From: JAWLBR01 sp041687495
Lineage (GTDB): Bacteria > Bacillota > Limnochordia > DTU087 > JAAYGB01
Length of the DNA stretch: 11,847 nt
Direction: 5' to 3'
Assembly: GCA_041687495.1 (NCBI GenBank)
Contig: JAWLBR010000088.1
Coordinates: forward strand, 1-11,847
Within the stretch, counting starts at the first letter, position 1. Each line of letters opens with the position of its first letter. A model generated the notes under the pieces. That model had not been told where the DNA came from. It saw only the letters and a list, made by a program, of their open reading frames with translations, and ran no database searches. Position numbers and translations under genes: made by a program. Below, piece after piece: positions 1 through 7,057 of this stretch.

Positions 1-2169
1 GGTAACATAGTAATCACCATCGGCAGTCTTCAGGCCGGATTTGAGCTGGTGGACACGAAGATGGTTGTGCTCTCGGATACGGAGATATTCGGCAGAAGGG
101 CCAAACAGCGCCACCGCAAGAGTGTTGAAGAAGGAGTCAAGATCACTAAGTTTGAAGAACTCAAGCCTGGGGACTATGTTGTCCACATTAATCACGGCAT
201 TGGCCGCTATTTGGGGGTACACACCCTTGAGGTAGCCGGGGTTCACAAGGATTACCTGACTTTGCAGTACGCTGGCGATGACAAGCTTTACGTCCCCACA
301 GAGCAGGTTGGCCTACTGCAGAAGTACATTGGTGTTGAGGGACACGATCCCCGCTTGTACAAGTTGGGCGGCGCCGACTGGGCTCGAGTGAAGAAGAAAG
401 TCAAGGAGTCCGTTCAGGACATCGCCAAGGGTTTGCTCAAGCTTTACGCTGAACGGGAAGCAGTTCCAGGATTCGCCTTCAATGAAGACACAGTTTGGCA
501 AAAGGAGTTTGAGGAGAGCTTTCCCTACCAAGAGACCGATGATCAACTTCGGGCTATTAGAGAGATCAAGAAGGATATGCAGCGGCCTCGGCCCATGGAT
601 CGCCTGCTGTGCGGCGATGTGGGGTATGGAAAGACAGAAGTGGCGATTCGCGCTGCGTTTAAGGCCATTATGGATGGCAAGCAGGCTGCTGTTTTAGTCC
701 CGACCACAATTCTGGCACAGCAGCACCATCGCACCTTTATGGACCGGTTTGAGGGCACAGGGGCCAGCATAGAAGTCGTTAGCCGATTCCAGTCCGCTGC
801 TGAGCAGAAGCGGGCTCTGGAACGGCTGAAAGAGGGGAAAGTAGACATCATTATCGGTACTCACAGGCTCCTGTCTAAGGATGTTAAGTTTAAGGATCTT
901 GGTTTGCTAGTGGTAGACGAGGAACAGCGATTTGGAGTTGTCCAAAAGGAGCGGCTCAAGGAGATTTCCAAAGGTGTGGACGTCTTAACTTTGACGGCTA
1001 CGCCTATTCCCCGTACCCTGCACATGGCCTTAGTGGGTGTGAGGGATATGAGCGTGATCGAGACTCCACCGGAGAATCGCTTCCCGGTGAGGACTTATGT
1101 TGTGGAGTATGAGGAAGAGCAGATTCGAGAGGCAATCCTGCGGGAGCTGGGCCGAGAGGGCCAGGTTTACTTTGTTTATAACCGGGTAAGGACTATTGAC
1201 GCGATGGCTCAACACTTGAGCGAGTTGGTGCCCGAAGCGAGGATTGCGGTTGCCCATGGCCAGATGGATGAGCATCGTCTCGAGCGGCTGATGATGAGCT
1301 TCCTCGAGCAGGAGTACGACATCCTTTTGTGTACCACCATTATCGAGACAGGAATGGATATTCCCAATGTTAACACCTTAATTGTATACGATGCCGACCA
1401 CATGGGATTGTCCCAACTGTATCAGCTGCGGGGTAGGGTTGGACGAACCAACCGGGTTGCCTATGCGTATTTTATCTACCGTCGGGACAAAATACTGTCA
1501 GAGGATGCAGAAAAACGCCTCCAGGCTATTCGCGAGTTTACCGAATTGGGTTCCGGCTTCAAGATCGCAATGCGTGACCTCGAGATTCGGGGGGCCGGTA
1601 ACCTTCTAGGTCCTGAACAGCATGGCTTTATCGCCTCCGTTGGCTTTGAATTGTACTGCAAGCTGTTGGAGGAGTCTATTAAGGAGCTGCAGGGAGAAGT
1701 AGTTCAGCAGCCGCCTGAACCCGTACTGGACTTGGGTTTGGACGCCTATCTACCCGACGACTTCATTGCCGACAGCCAACAGAAGGTGGAGATGTACCGT
1801 AAGGTGACGGCCATTCAGGATGAGAAAGACATTATGGACGTTACCGAGGAGTTGGAGGATCGGTTTGGCGATCTACCGCTTCCAGTGGTCAACTTACTTG
1901 TTGTTGCCAAACTAAAGAACTTGGCGAGGCGTTGTGCGGCAGCCTCCATTAATCAGCAGCGTGACTTGACTACTATCAAACTTCACTCTGGAATCGATCC
2001 AGGAGACGGTGCTGTGGCGTATTTGACAACACAGTACCGGGGACGACTAACGGTGACCAAAGGAAGACAGCTTCAGATTAGACTGAGGACGCGGGGACTG
2101 TCCGACAGCGAAGTTCTAGGGTTCTTGGAGTCGGTGCTTTCCGATTTGTTGCAGCGCCTAGAGTCGTGA
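1..2169 (+). CDS. mfd: Transcription-repair coupling factor Mfd (5' end outside window)
   Basis: The frame is open from base 1, so the first GTG or ATG codons (49, 61) are internal; 722 residues of a protein usually about 1150-1180 long are present. Mfd is a cytoplasmic ATP-driven DNA translocase that removes stalled RNA polymerase from lesions and recruits UvrA. A CarD-like RNA-polymerase-interacting domain lies at about residues 47-110 of the fragment (GDYVVHINHGIGRYLG). The superfamily 2 helicase core follows: Walker A GDVGYGKT at 205-212, DEEQ box at 306-309, TATPIPRT at 332-339 and QLRGRVGRT at 475-483. The regulatory C-terminal TRCF domain covers roughly the last 130 residues. The N-terminal UvrB-like part lies upstream of the window. 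No terminator separates it from spoVT 113 bases downstream, so readthrough is possible. Identification is secure. Confidence 0.97.
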   Translation, partial: GNIVITIGSLQAGFELVDTKMVVLSDTEIFGRRAKQRHRKSVEEGVKITKFEELKPGDYVVHINHGIGRYLGVHTLEVAGVHKDYLTLQYAGDDKLYVPTEQVGLLQKYIGVEGHDPRLYKLGGADWARVKKKVKESVQDIAKGLLKLYAEREAVPGFAFNEDTVWQKEFEESFPYQETDDQLRAIREIKKDMQRPRPMDRLLCGDVGYGKTEVAIRAAFKAIMDGKQAAVLVPTTILAQQHHRTFMDRFEGTGASIEVVSRFQSAAEQKRALERLKEGKVDIIIGTHRLLSKDVKFKDLGLLVVDEEQRFGVVQKERLKEISKGVDVLTLTATPIPRTLHMALVGVRDMSVIETPPENRFPVRTYVVEYEEEQIREAILRELGREGQVYFVYNRVRTIDAMAQHLSELVPEARIAVAHGQMDEHRLERLMMSFLEQEYDILLCTTIIETGMDIPNVNTLIVYDADHMGLSQLYQLRGRVGRTNRVAYAYFIYRRDKILSEDAEKRLQAIREFTELGSGFKIAMRDLEIRGAGNLLGPEQHGFIASVGFELYCKLLEESIKELQGEVVQQPPEPVLDLGLDAYLPDDFIADSQQKVEMYRKVTAIQDEKDIMDVTEELEDRFGDLPLPVVNLLVVAKLKNLARRCAAASINQQRDLTTIKLHSGIDPGDGAVAYLTTQYRGRLTVTKGRQLQIRLRTRGLSDSEVLGFLESVLSDLLQRLES

Positions 2170-2208
2170 GAAGTGGACATCGGTCATATGTGGCACAAAT
2201 GGTAAGAG

Positions 2209-2238
2209 CGAATAAAAAATAAGGCCGTGGTATAGATT
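2209..2238 (+). promoter_or_regulatory. Weak candidate sporulation (sigma-G/F-like) promoter for spoVT
   Basis: CGAATA at 2209-2214 resembles the sigma-G -35 (TGAATA). It is followed after 17 bases by an A/T-rich ATAGATTA that only partly resembles the sigma-G -10. It was proposed because spoVT is a sigma-G gene in Bacillus subtilis. The match is poor and could be chance. Confidence 0.22.
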
Positions 2239-2282
2239 ATGAGTACCGTGGTAGCCTGGCAGCGACGAAGGAGGGACGCGGA

Positions 2283-2831
2283 TTGAAGGCAACGGGAATT
2301 GTAAGGCGGATTGATGATCTGGGCCGGGTAGTAATCCCGAAGGAGATTCGCCGAACACTGAGAATTCGAGAAGGAGATCCTTTAGAGATATTTGTTGATA
2401 GAGACGGTGAGGTCATCCTCAAGAAGTACTCTCCCATTGGTGAGTTAAGTGACTTTGCCCAGGAATATGCAGATTCCCTCTTTGAGGCGACTGGATATAC
2501 ATCCATCATATGCGATAGGGATGCTGTGGTGGCTGTTGCTGGGGCACCAAAGAAGCATTGGGTTGACAAAGCCATCATTTCGGCAGTCGAAGAGGTCATG
2601 GCCGGGCGCAAATCAGTTATCCTCCCTGAAGAGGGCGAGCAGACTCTGGTTGAGGACGAGGGTGACCTATGGTACTTCCCCAGCCTTGTGGTAGCTCCCA
2701 TCATTTCCGAGGGAGACCCCATTGGAGTTGTCATGATCGGTTCCAAGGAAGGAAACGCAAAAATGGGGGAACTGGAACGCAAGCTAGCGGAGACTGCTGC
2801 TGGATTTCTTGCTAAGCAGATGGAGCAGTAG
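2283..2831 (+). CDS. spoVT: Stage V sporulation protein T, AbrB-family transcription regulator
   Basis: The protein has 182 residues, close to the 178 of B. subtilis SpoVT. Residues 1-50 form the AbrB/MazE swapped-hairpin DNA-binding domain (ATGIVRRIDDLGRVVIPKEI), which dimerises to bind DNA. Residues of about 55-180 form the GAF-like sensor domain that makes the tetramer. In Bacillus the protein tunes forespore sigma-G genes and affects spore coat and germination. The start is TTG at 2283, chosen because AAGGAGGG (2268-2275) lies 7 bases upstream and translation from there gives the canonical N terminus. It follows mfd as in Bacillus, but the usual next gene spoVB is missing. A strong hairpin terminator follows 30 bases after the stop. 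Identification is secure. Confidence 0.96.
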   Translation: MKATGIVRRIDDLGRVVIPKEIRRTLRIREGDPLEIFVDRDGEVILKKYSPIGELSDFAQEYADSLFEATGYTSIICDRDAVVAVAGAPKKHWVDKAIISAVEEVMAGRKSVILPEEGEQTLVEDEGDLWYFPSLVVAPIISEGDPIGVVMIGSKEGNAKMGELERKLAETAAGFLAKQMEQ

Positions 2832-2860
2832 GTCTAAGGAAAGATCTCAGCTGATAGCGC

Positions 2861-2904
2861 AAAGCCAAGGCAGGTGGCAGGACCACCGAGCCTTGGCTTT
2901 CTTA
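2861..2904 (+). terminator. Intrinsic terminator after spoVT
   Basis: A perfect 10-bp stem (AAAGCCAAGG 2861-2870 with CCTTGGCTTT 2891-2900) contains an inner 5-bp stem (GGTGG 2873-2877 with CCACC 2883-2887). The distal arm ends in TTT and runs into CTT on the plus strand. It sits between convergent spoVT and mazG. The minus-strand side lacks a T tract beyond the stem, so it mainly serves spoVT. Confidence 0.85.
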
Positions 2905-2932
2905 GTAAGTAACAATGGTGGAAGGGTTCAGC

Positions 2933-4417
2933 CTACCTGTTCTCTAGAACCTTGGCCTGATCCCAAAGCTCATCCATCTGCTGCAGAGTCATGTCTGCCA
3001 GAGATAAACCTTGGCGGTGGGCTTCCTTTTCTATGTAGCCGAATCGATCTTTAAACCGTTGACAGGCGGTAATCAGGGCCATCTCCGGTTCTATTTTCAG
3101 GTGGCGGGCCACATTGACCAAAGCAAACAGGATGTCGCCAAACTCACTCGCCTGCTCTTCTTCACCTTGAGCGCTCAATGCTTCCCCAAACTCTTTAATC
3201 TCTTCGGTTACTTTGGCAAAGGCACCAACGGCATCCGGCCAATCAAAGCCAGCCTTCGCTGCCTTGGATTGCAGCTCGTATGCTGTCATCAAAGCCGGGA
3301 GTCCTTTAGGCACACCGTCAAGAAGCGAACGGGGCTGATCTCCCTTGGCGGCTTTTTCCTGCCGCTTGATCTTGTCCCAGTTGCGAGAAACTTCCTCGGG
3401 GGTGTTAGCCACGGTGTCTCCAAACACGTGGGGGTGGCGGCGAATCAACTTCTCCACCAAAGTCTTCACAATATCGTCTGCATCAAAGGCATTTCTCTCA
3501 GCCGCGATTTGGGCGTGAAACACTACTTGAAGCAGAACGTCTCCCAATTCCTCCATTAACTCAAGGTCACCCTGAGTATCGACCGCCTCTACCACCTCAT
3601 AGGCTTCTTCGATCAGGTATGGCTTGAGAGTCTCATGGGTCTGTTTCTGGTCCCAAGCACACCCACCGTCACCCCGCAGACGCTCCATGACCTTCACCAG
3701 TGGGAGCAAGGAAAAAGGGGTTTGGACCTCTTGGAGGTTGGCCACTTTAGGAACGTAAAGACTGGTCAGGTGGTCAATCCAGGATATTTGATCCAGGCGG
3801 TATAGCGGGATCGACTCCTGTCGAGCCTCTTTGGGAACACCGGCGGCCTTCACCAGGGTGACCAAGTGCTCGGCGTCGTAGTCTTCCAGAAGTCGAAGCT
3901 TGAGCTGAGATGCTGCCATTTGACTGTACACCTGGGTTACCAGGAGAGCGGTCTCAGTAGATAGAGCGGAGGGCATGTCCAAAGCATCGCAGATAACCAG
4001 CCCGTCGGTGGGGTCGATCTGCAGCTCGGCAAGCATTGCCTCTAACCCACTCATACTGGGCACCACTTCGAGGTTTGTCCCAAGTTCCTTGGCTTTAGCT
4101 ACCAGATTGGTCACCGTTGTTTCAGCTACGAAGGGATGGCCTGGTACAGCGTAGACGATAGGCCCATTAGATGCCGCAGATAGCAGTTCCGCAACGATGC
4201 GATCATAGACGGTAGAAAAATCTGTTTCCTCTTGGTAAACATGGTCAAAGGAGTTGACCTTTCCGGGTATCTCCTTAATCAATTCGGAAATTAGAGGGTG
4301 GACAGTGGTCCGAAAGTATACAGGATTGCCCCCTAAGAGCCTTGCCCTGGCTCCTTGTGAGATCAAATCAGGGGATCCGGGGCCCAACCCAACCACGGTA
4401 ATTTTGGGTTCCGGCAA
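2933..4417 (-). CDS. mazG: MazG/YabN: tetrapyrrole-methylase-like domain plus NTP pyrophosphohydrolase
   Basis: This 494-residue protein matches the two-part layout of B. subtilis YabN (489 residues). The N-terminal part, to about residue 220, is a tetrapyrrole (SAM-dependent) methylase-like fold beginning KITVVGLGPGSPDLIS. The C-terminal part holds two MazG repeats. The first has EEAYE (270-274) and EELGD (289-293), the acidic magnesium-binding residues; the second has EEIKE (405-409) and EFGD (425-428). MazG hydrolyses (d)NTPs to monophosphates and pyrophosphate as a house-cleaning enzyme; the target of the methylase-like part is unknown. I chose TTG at 4417 because AGGAGG (4431-4426) lies 8 bases upstream. 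The GTG at 4423 is only 2 bases from that site, though it would add just two residues. The gene lies downstream of hup on the same strand behind a terminator, and is inverted relative to its usual direction in this cluster. Confidence 0.95.
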   Translation of the reverse strand: MPEPKITVVGLGPGSPDLISQGARARLLGGNPVYFRTTVHPLISELIKEIPGKVNSFDHVYQEETDFSTVYDRIVAELLSAASNGPIVYAVPGHPFVAETTVTNLVAKAKELGTNLEVVPSMSGLEAMLAELQIDPTDGLVICDALDMPSALSTETALLVTQVYSQMAASQLKLRLLEDYDAEHLVTLVKAAGVPKEARQESIPLYRLDQISWIDHLTSLYVPKVANLQEVQTPFSLLPLVKVMERLRGDGGCAWDQKQTHETLKPYLIEEAYEVVEAVDTQGDLELMEELGDVLLQVVFHAQIAAERNAFDADDIVKTLVEKLIRRHPHVFGDTVANTPEEVSRNWDKIKRQEKAAKGDQPRSLLDGVPKGLPALMTAYELQSKAAKAGFDWPDAVGAFAKVTEEIKEFGEALSAQGEEEQASEFGDILFALVNVARHLKIEPEMALITACQRFKDRFGYIEKEAHRQGLSLADMTLQQMDELWDQAKVLENR

Positions 4418-4431
4418 CGACACCGCCTCCT

Positions 4432-4472
4432 AAAAAAACTAATGGCTTAGGCCTACCTATGCGACCTAAGCC
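4432..4472 (-). terminator. Intrinsic terminator between hup and mazG
   Basis: Read on the minus strand, GGCTTAGG (4472-4465) pairs perfectly with CCTAAGCC (4451-4444) around a 13-base loop. After a short ATTAG come seven T residues (4438-4432). The mazG ribosome binding site AGGAGG begins at the very next base (4431), so mazG is probably expressed by readthrough of this terminator or from a promoter I cannot see. Confidence 0.85.
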
Positions 4473-4492
4473 TAGTGTGTGCGCTGGGCAAA

Positions 4493-4768
4493 TTACTTAG
4501 CCACAATGTCCTTGAGGCCCTTCCCAGCCTTGAAGGCAGGAACCTTAGAAGCAGGGATGTCAATGGTCTCCTTGGTTGAAGGATTGACACCCTTACGGGC
4601 AGCCCGCTCCCTAACCTCAAAAGTGCCAAAACCCACAAGGGTTACTTTGTCTCCTCCGGCCAAAGCCGCAGAGATGGTGTCAAATACCGCATCAACGACG
4701 TCACCGGCAGTCTTCTTGGTCATACCGGCCTTCTCAGCTACGGTCGCGATCAAATCCGTCTTATTCAT
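4493..4768 (-). CDS. hup: DNA-binding protein HU
   Basis: A 91-residue histone-like protein, essentially the length of B. subtilis HBsu. It begins MNKTDLIATVAEKAG and contains GFGTFEVRERAARKG and IPASKVPAFKAGK, the HU signatures. HU dimers bend and compact chromosomal DNA without strong sequence preference. The intercalating proline at the tip of the beta arm is present (P63), but the preceding Arg of the common RNP tip is Val (V61) and the following TG is TK. I chose ATG at 4768: GAGGAG (4782-4777) is 8 bases upstream, while the GTG at 4777 overlaps that site. A terminator follows 20 bases after the stop, giving abundant hup transcript and reduced readthrough into mazG. No consensus promoter was evident upstream. 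HU is a frequent neighbour of mazG in Clostridia. Confidence 0.96.
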   Translation of the reverse strand: MNKTDLIATVAEKAGMTKKTAGDVVDAVFDTISAALAGGDKVTLVGFGTFEVRERAARKGVNPSTKETIDIPASKVPAFKAGKGLKDIVAK

Positions 4769-4903
4769 GCGTTTCACTCCTCGTCCTACAGATTGACTGG
4801 CAAATTTATCTCATCAGGTATATTCGGTGCCAGGTTGTCCAATCCTGCCAAAATGGCGCTTTCCTGCTTATTATCTGCAAGAAGACGCTGTATACACGCA
4901 TTT

Positions 4904-4931
4904 TTGGCCGATGTTTCTTATAGAGTATATC
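4904..4931 (+). promoter_or_regulatory. Weak candidate promoter for the SpoIID-like gene
   Basis: TTGGCC (4904-4909), 16 bases, then TATATC (4926-4931) gives a partial sigma-A match about 50 bases before the coding start. The 4784-4983 gap between the divergent hup and SpoIID-like genes must hold both promoters. I could not find a clear one for hup. Confidence 0.28.
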
Positions 4932-4983
4932 CTCTTGCCACTACTGCAAACTAAGGAAAGACAACCTGAAGTGTGGGAGGCAG

Positions 4984-5967
4984 ATGCCAGTGAAGCGGGG
5001 AGGCACTAAGTACCCATGGCTGGTGGCAGTTGTGGGAGTGTGCATGGTGGCATTGATTGCAGGATGTAATTCCTTTGAGGAAGAGTCGCAAGAACAGCAG
5101 CAGCAAAGCCGACAGCAAAAACTGCAGGAGGAGCCGACTCTCAGTCTGTATGTGGTTGAAACAGAGGAAAAGACCGACGTTAACATTGAGGAGTACGTGG
5201 CCGGAGTCGTGGCTGGTGAAATGGAGGCAGACTGGCCTGAATCGGCCTACGCTGCCCAAGCAATTTTGGCCCGCAGTTTCACCATGGACTGGTTAGATGC
5301 AGGTAAGAAGTCTCGACACGGAACAGACCTGTCCACAGACATAGAAGAAGCGCAAGCGTACAAGCCTGACGCGGTTACCGATACCATTCGCAAAGCCGTT
5401 GACAGAACCAGGGGCGAGGTTATGACTTACAACGGGGATTACGTCAAAGCCTGGTTTCACAGCTACAGCGGAGGTCGGACTGCAACGGCTAAGGAAGGGT
5501 TGGACTATCCCGAAGCCGAACCTGGATGGATCAAGAGCATCAAACTGCCTGAAAACCCCCACGTGCCAGATGAGCTTAAGTCGTGGTTGGCAGTGTTTGA
5601 CGAGGGAAAGGTAGCGCAGACCCTACAAAAGCTGGGTAAGGATGTCGGTGAGATCAGGCGGGTCGAGATCGGACAAGAGGGTCCCAGCGGCAGGGCAATG
5701 ACTCTAGTCTTTGTCGGCAGCGCTGGCAAAGAAGAGGTGTCCGGACCCGAGTTCCGAATCGCAGTTGGCTCAAAGGAGCTGAAAAGCCTGCTCATCTCAG
5801 ATGTGTCTTGGTCGGATGGTAAGCTCAAAATCTCGGGATCAGGCTTTGGGCACGGCGTAGGCTTAAGTCAGTGGGACGCCTATATGCTTGCAGAAAACGG
5901 CGATAGTCCAGAGGACATTGTGAAGCGGTTCTTTCCCAATGTGACGATAGAGCAGCGCTGGAACTAA
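4984..5967 (+). CDS. SpoIID/LytB-domain lipoprotein (probable peptidoglycan lytic enzyme)
   Basis: A 327-residue secreted protein. Lys/Arg residues, a hydrophobic stretch (about 11-26) and the lipobox LIAGC with Cys28 predict a lipoprotein anchored to the outer face of the membrane. A Gln/Glu-rich linker (about 32-50) leads to a SpoIID domain. The domain shows YVAGVVAGEM with the expected catalytic Glu79, FHSYSGGRT (His159, usual metal-ligand region) and a C-terminal GHGVGLSQWDA (290-299; Asp replaces the usual Gly after QW). SpoIID is the lytic transglycosylase that digests peptidoglycan during engulfment; whether this lipoprotein paralogue acts in sporulation or vegetative wall turnover is inference. 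ATG at 4984 has GGGAGG (4975-4980) only 3 bases away; GTG at 4990 would have 9-base spacing. It is divergent from hup and lies 126 bases before yabP. Family assignment is firm, specific role is not. Confidence 0.88.
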   Translation: MPVKRGGTKYPWLVAVVGVCMVALIAGCNSFEEESQEQQQQSRQQKLQEEPTLSLYVVETEEKTDVNIEEYVAGVVAGEMEADWPESAYAAQAILARSFTMDWLDAGKKSRHGTDLSTDIEEAQAYKPDAVTDTIRKAVDRTRGEVMTYNGDYVKAWFHSYSGGRTATAKEGLDYPEAEPGWIKSIKLPENPHVPDELKSWLAVFDEGKVAQTLQKLGKDVGEIRRVEIGQEGPSGRAMTLVFVGSAGKEEVSGPEFRIAVGSKELKSLLISDVSWSDGKLKISGSGFGHGVGLSQWDAYMLAENGDSPEDIVKRFFPNVTIEQRWN

Positions 5968-6040
5968 GCTGGTAGTGGCCTTGGTACAGGTAGCTTTAGG
6001 ATTGTAGCCAACTGTAACAATTTGAGTTATTACCGGTCAT

Positions 6041-6052
6041 CCCTCCGCATAG
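6041..6052 (+). repeat. Copy 1 of CCCTCCGCATAG, candidate sporulation promoter of yabP
   Basis: This 12-base sequence is repeated exactly at 6398-6409 before yabQ. It includes CATA, the core of sigma-E and sigma-K -10 elements, here CATAGATA. A GTTATTA 15 bases upstream of CATA is a loose sigma-E -35. In B. subtilis, yabP and yabQ are sporulation genes, which makes the position sensible. The promoter reading is tentative; the repeat itself is exact. Confidence 0.4.
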
Positions 6053-6093
6053 ATATGAGTAAGGAGTACAAGTCTGTTTGGGGGTGCTGCGGG

Positions 6094-6381
6094 GTGGATG
6101 ACAAAAAGATCGTGATGCGCAAGCGGCATCAGCTGGCACTGAAGGGTAGGGAAAGTCTAGCTGTTGACGGCGTGATTAACGTCGAGAGCTTCGACGAGAA
6201 GGAGATCATTTTGGAGACCGATGAAGGAGTACTTTTGGTGCGCGGTGAGGATCTACACATCAAGGAGCTCAACCTGGATACGGCGAGCCTTTCCGTCGAT
6301 GGGTTTGTATCCAGTCTGGAGTATGTGGAAGATAAGGTGGCGAAAAAGACAGGGGGCTTTCTCAGTCGAGTCTTTAAATGA
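6094..6381 (+). CDS. yabP: Sporulation protein YabP
   Basis: From GTG at 6094 the protein is 95 residues, matching the roughly 100 of B. subtilis YabP. It carries the family pattern HQLALKGRESLAVDGV, then VESFDEKEIILETDEG, LLVRGEDLHIKELNLD and a C-terminal GGFLSRVFK. YabP is a small beta-rich protein made in the sporulating mother cell and related to YqfC; its biochemical role is unknown. The open frame continues upstream to TTG 6022 and ATG 6055, but neither has a ribosome binding site and the extra residues are unlike the family. GGGGGTG (6080-6086) just upstream of 6094 is a passable site, so the exact start is uncertain. It is followed 74 bases later by yabQ, as in Bacillus. Confidence 0.87.
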   Translation: MDDKKIVMRKRHQLALKGRESLAVDGVINVESFDEKEIILETDEGVLLVRGEDLHIKELNLDTASLSVDGFVSSLEYVEDKVAKKTGGFLSRVFK

Positions 6382-6385
6382 GTTC

Positions 6386-6412
6386 ACAAATCTATGCCCT
6401 CCGCATAGGCTA
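6386..6412 (+). promoter_or_regulatory. Candidate sigma-K-type promoter for yabQ, with copy 2 of the 12-base repeat
   Basis: AC (6386-6387), a 16-base spacer, then CATAGGCTA (6404-6412) fits the sigma-K consensus AC-N16/17-CATANNNTA. CCCTCCGCATAG at 6398-6409 repeats the sequence before yabP. The overlapping GCCCTCC (6397-6403) is exactly complementary to GGAGGGC (6443-6449) at the yabQ ribosome binding site. Both readings, promoter and translation control, are inferences from sequence. Confidence 0.42.
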
Positions 6413-6455
6413 AAGTTGTAGGAGTTGCCATGTAGGATTTAGGGAGGGCTGCCGT

Positions 6456-6953
6456 TTGGATACCCTGAGCTATCAGGTGTCTGCCTTTCTCATCACTATT
6501 CTCAGCGGCTTTGTCTTTGGTGTGCTTTATGATTTGTATCGGGTTCTGCGGGGAACCGTGCGTCCTCGGCACTACCTGGCAACAGTGATGGACATTCTGT
6601 TTTGGGTTGTTGTGACTCCTGTCATGATCATCCAGTTTGTGTTTGCGAACTGGATTGACCTAAGGTTTTACGTTGTCCTGGGCGTCACTTTGGGTCTATT
6701 TCTGTACTTTGCGGTGTTCAGCTCACTTCTCCTATCTGCCTTGTTTGGACTGGGGGCGATTGCCTCTCAGATTGCAGCTCTGGTTGTCCATGGGGTTGGT
6801 ACCGTGTTAATGGTTCCAGTAAACTTAGTCCGAGGATTTGGCCTGCGCATACGCTGGGGGAAACCGAGGGTTACATCGCAAGTCAAGGTGCGGCCCGGAG
6901 TGCGCTGGCGAGGTGGGATTCTGGACAGGATTTTTCGCTTTCATGGGCGGTAG
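6456..6953 (+). CDS. yabQ: Sporulation (spore cortex) membrane protein YabQ
   Basis: A 165-residue membrane protein with the YabQ opening: QVSAFLITILSGFVFGVLYDLYRVLRG, where a first membrane helix (about 8-25) is followed by the conserved D-YR segment. Further hydrophobic helices lie at about 43-63, 70-90 and 92-115, and the C-terminal 40 residues are basic and presumably cytoplasmic. In B. subtilis YabQ localises to the forespore outer membrane and is needed for cortex formation. The start is TTG at 6456, supported by AGGGAGGG (6441-6448) 7 bases upstream and by the lack of any other in-frame start there. It lies between yabP and divIC, the same order as in Bacillus. The family assignment rests on the N-terminal motif, topology and position. 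Confidence 0.88.
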   Translation: MDTLSYQVSAFLITILSGFVFGVLYDLYRVLRGTVRPRHYLATVMDILFWVVVTPVMIIQFVFANWIDLRFYVVLGVTLGLFLYFAVFSSLLLSALFGLGAIASQIAALVVHGVGTVLMVPVNLVRGFGLRIRWGKPRVTSQVKVRPGVRWRGGILDRIFRFHGR

Positions 6954-7029
6954 GAACTTGGTTGTTCTTACCGCTTCCTTTGTGGCTGGCCCTGCCGTAA
7001 AGGCAAGGAAGTATGCCTGCTAACGTCGA

Positions 7030-7049
7030 ACCCCCTTTACATTAGGGGT
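7030..7049 (+). promoter_or_regulatory. Small hairpin overlapping the divIC ribosome binding site
   Basis: ACCCC (7030-7034) can pair with GGGGT (7045-7049) around a 10-base loop. GGGGT is part of AGGGGTG, the only good ribosome binding site for divIC. The stem is only 5 bp, so an effect on translation is speculative. Confidence 0.3.
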
Positions 7050-7057
7050 GATGAGCA

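Noticed and set aside
2237..2782. 181-residue open frame on the minus strand across spoVT
   Set aside because: Lies opposite a well-identified gene and has the Ser/Arg-rich look of an antisense shadow.
4831..4851. Dyad CAGGTTG/AATCCTG between hup and the SpoIID-like gene, considered as an operator
   Set aside because: Only 5 of 7 positions are symmetric and no second copy was seen; too weak.
4823..4865. Minus-strand TTGGAC and TATACC as a hup promoter
   Set aside because: Only 14 bases separate them, too short for sigma-A.
4889..4896. Palindrome TGTATACA upstream of the SpoIID-like gene
   Set aside because: Eight-base palindromes of A/T-rich type are common by chance and nothing else supports a binding site.
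6022..6093. Longer YabP N terminus from TTG 6022 or ATG 6055
   Set aside because: No ribosome binding site precedes either codon, and the extra residues exceed the usual family length; the candidate promoter also falls in this stretch.
6974..7011. Inverted repeat CTTCCTT/AAGGAAG with inner TGCC/GGCA between yabQ and divIC
   Set aside because: No T tract follows on either strand and the stem is interrupted by a large unpaired part, so I do not call it a terminator.
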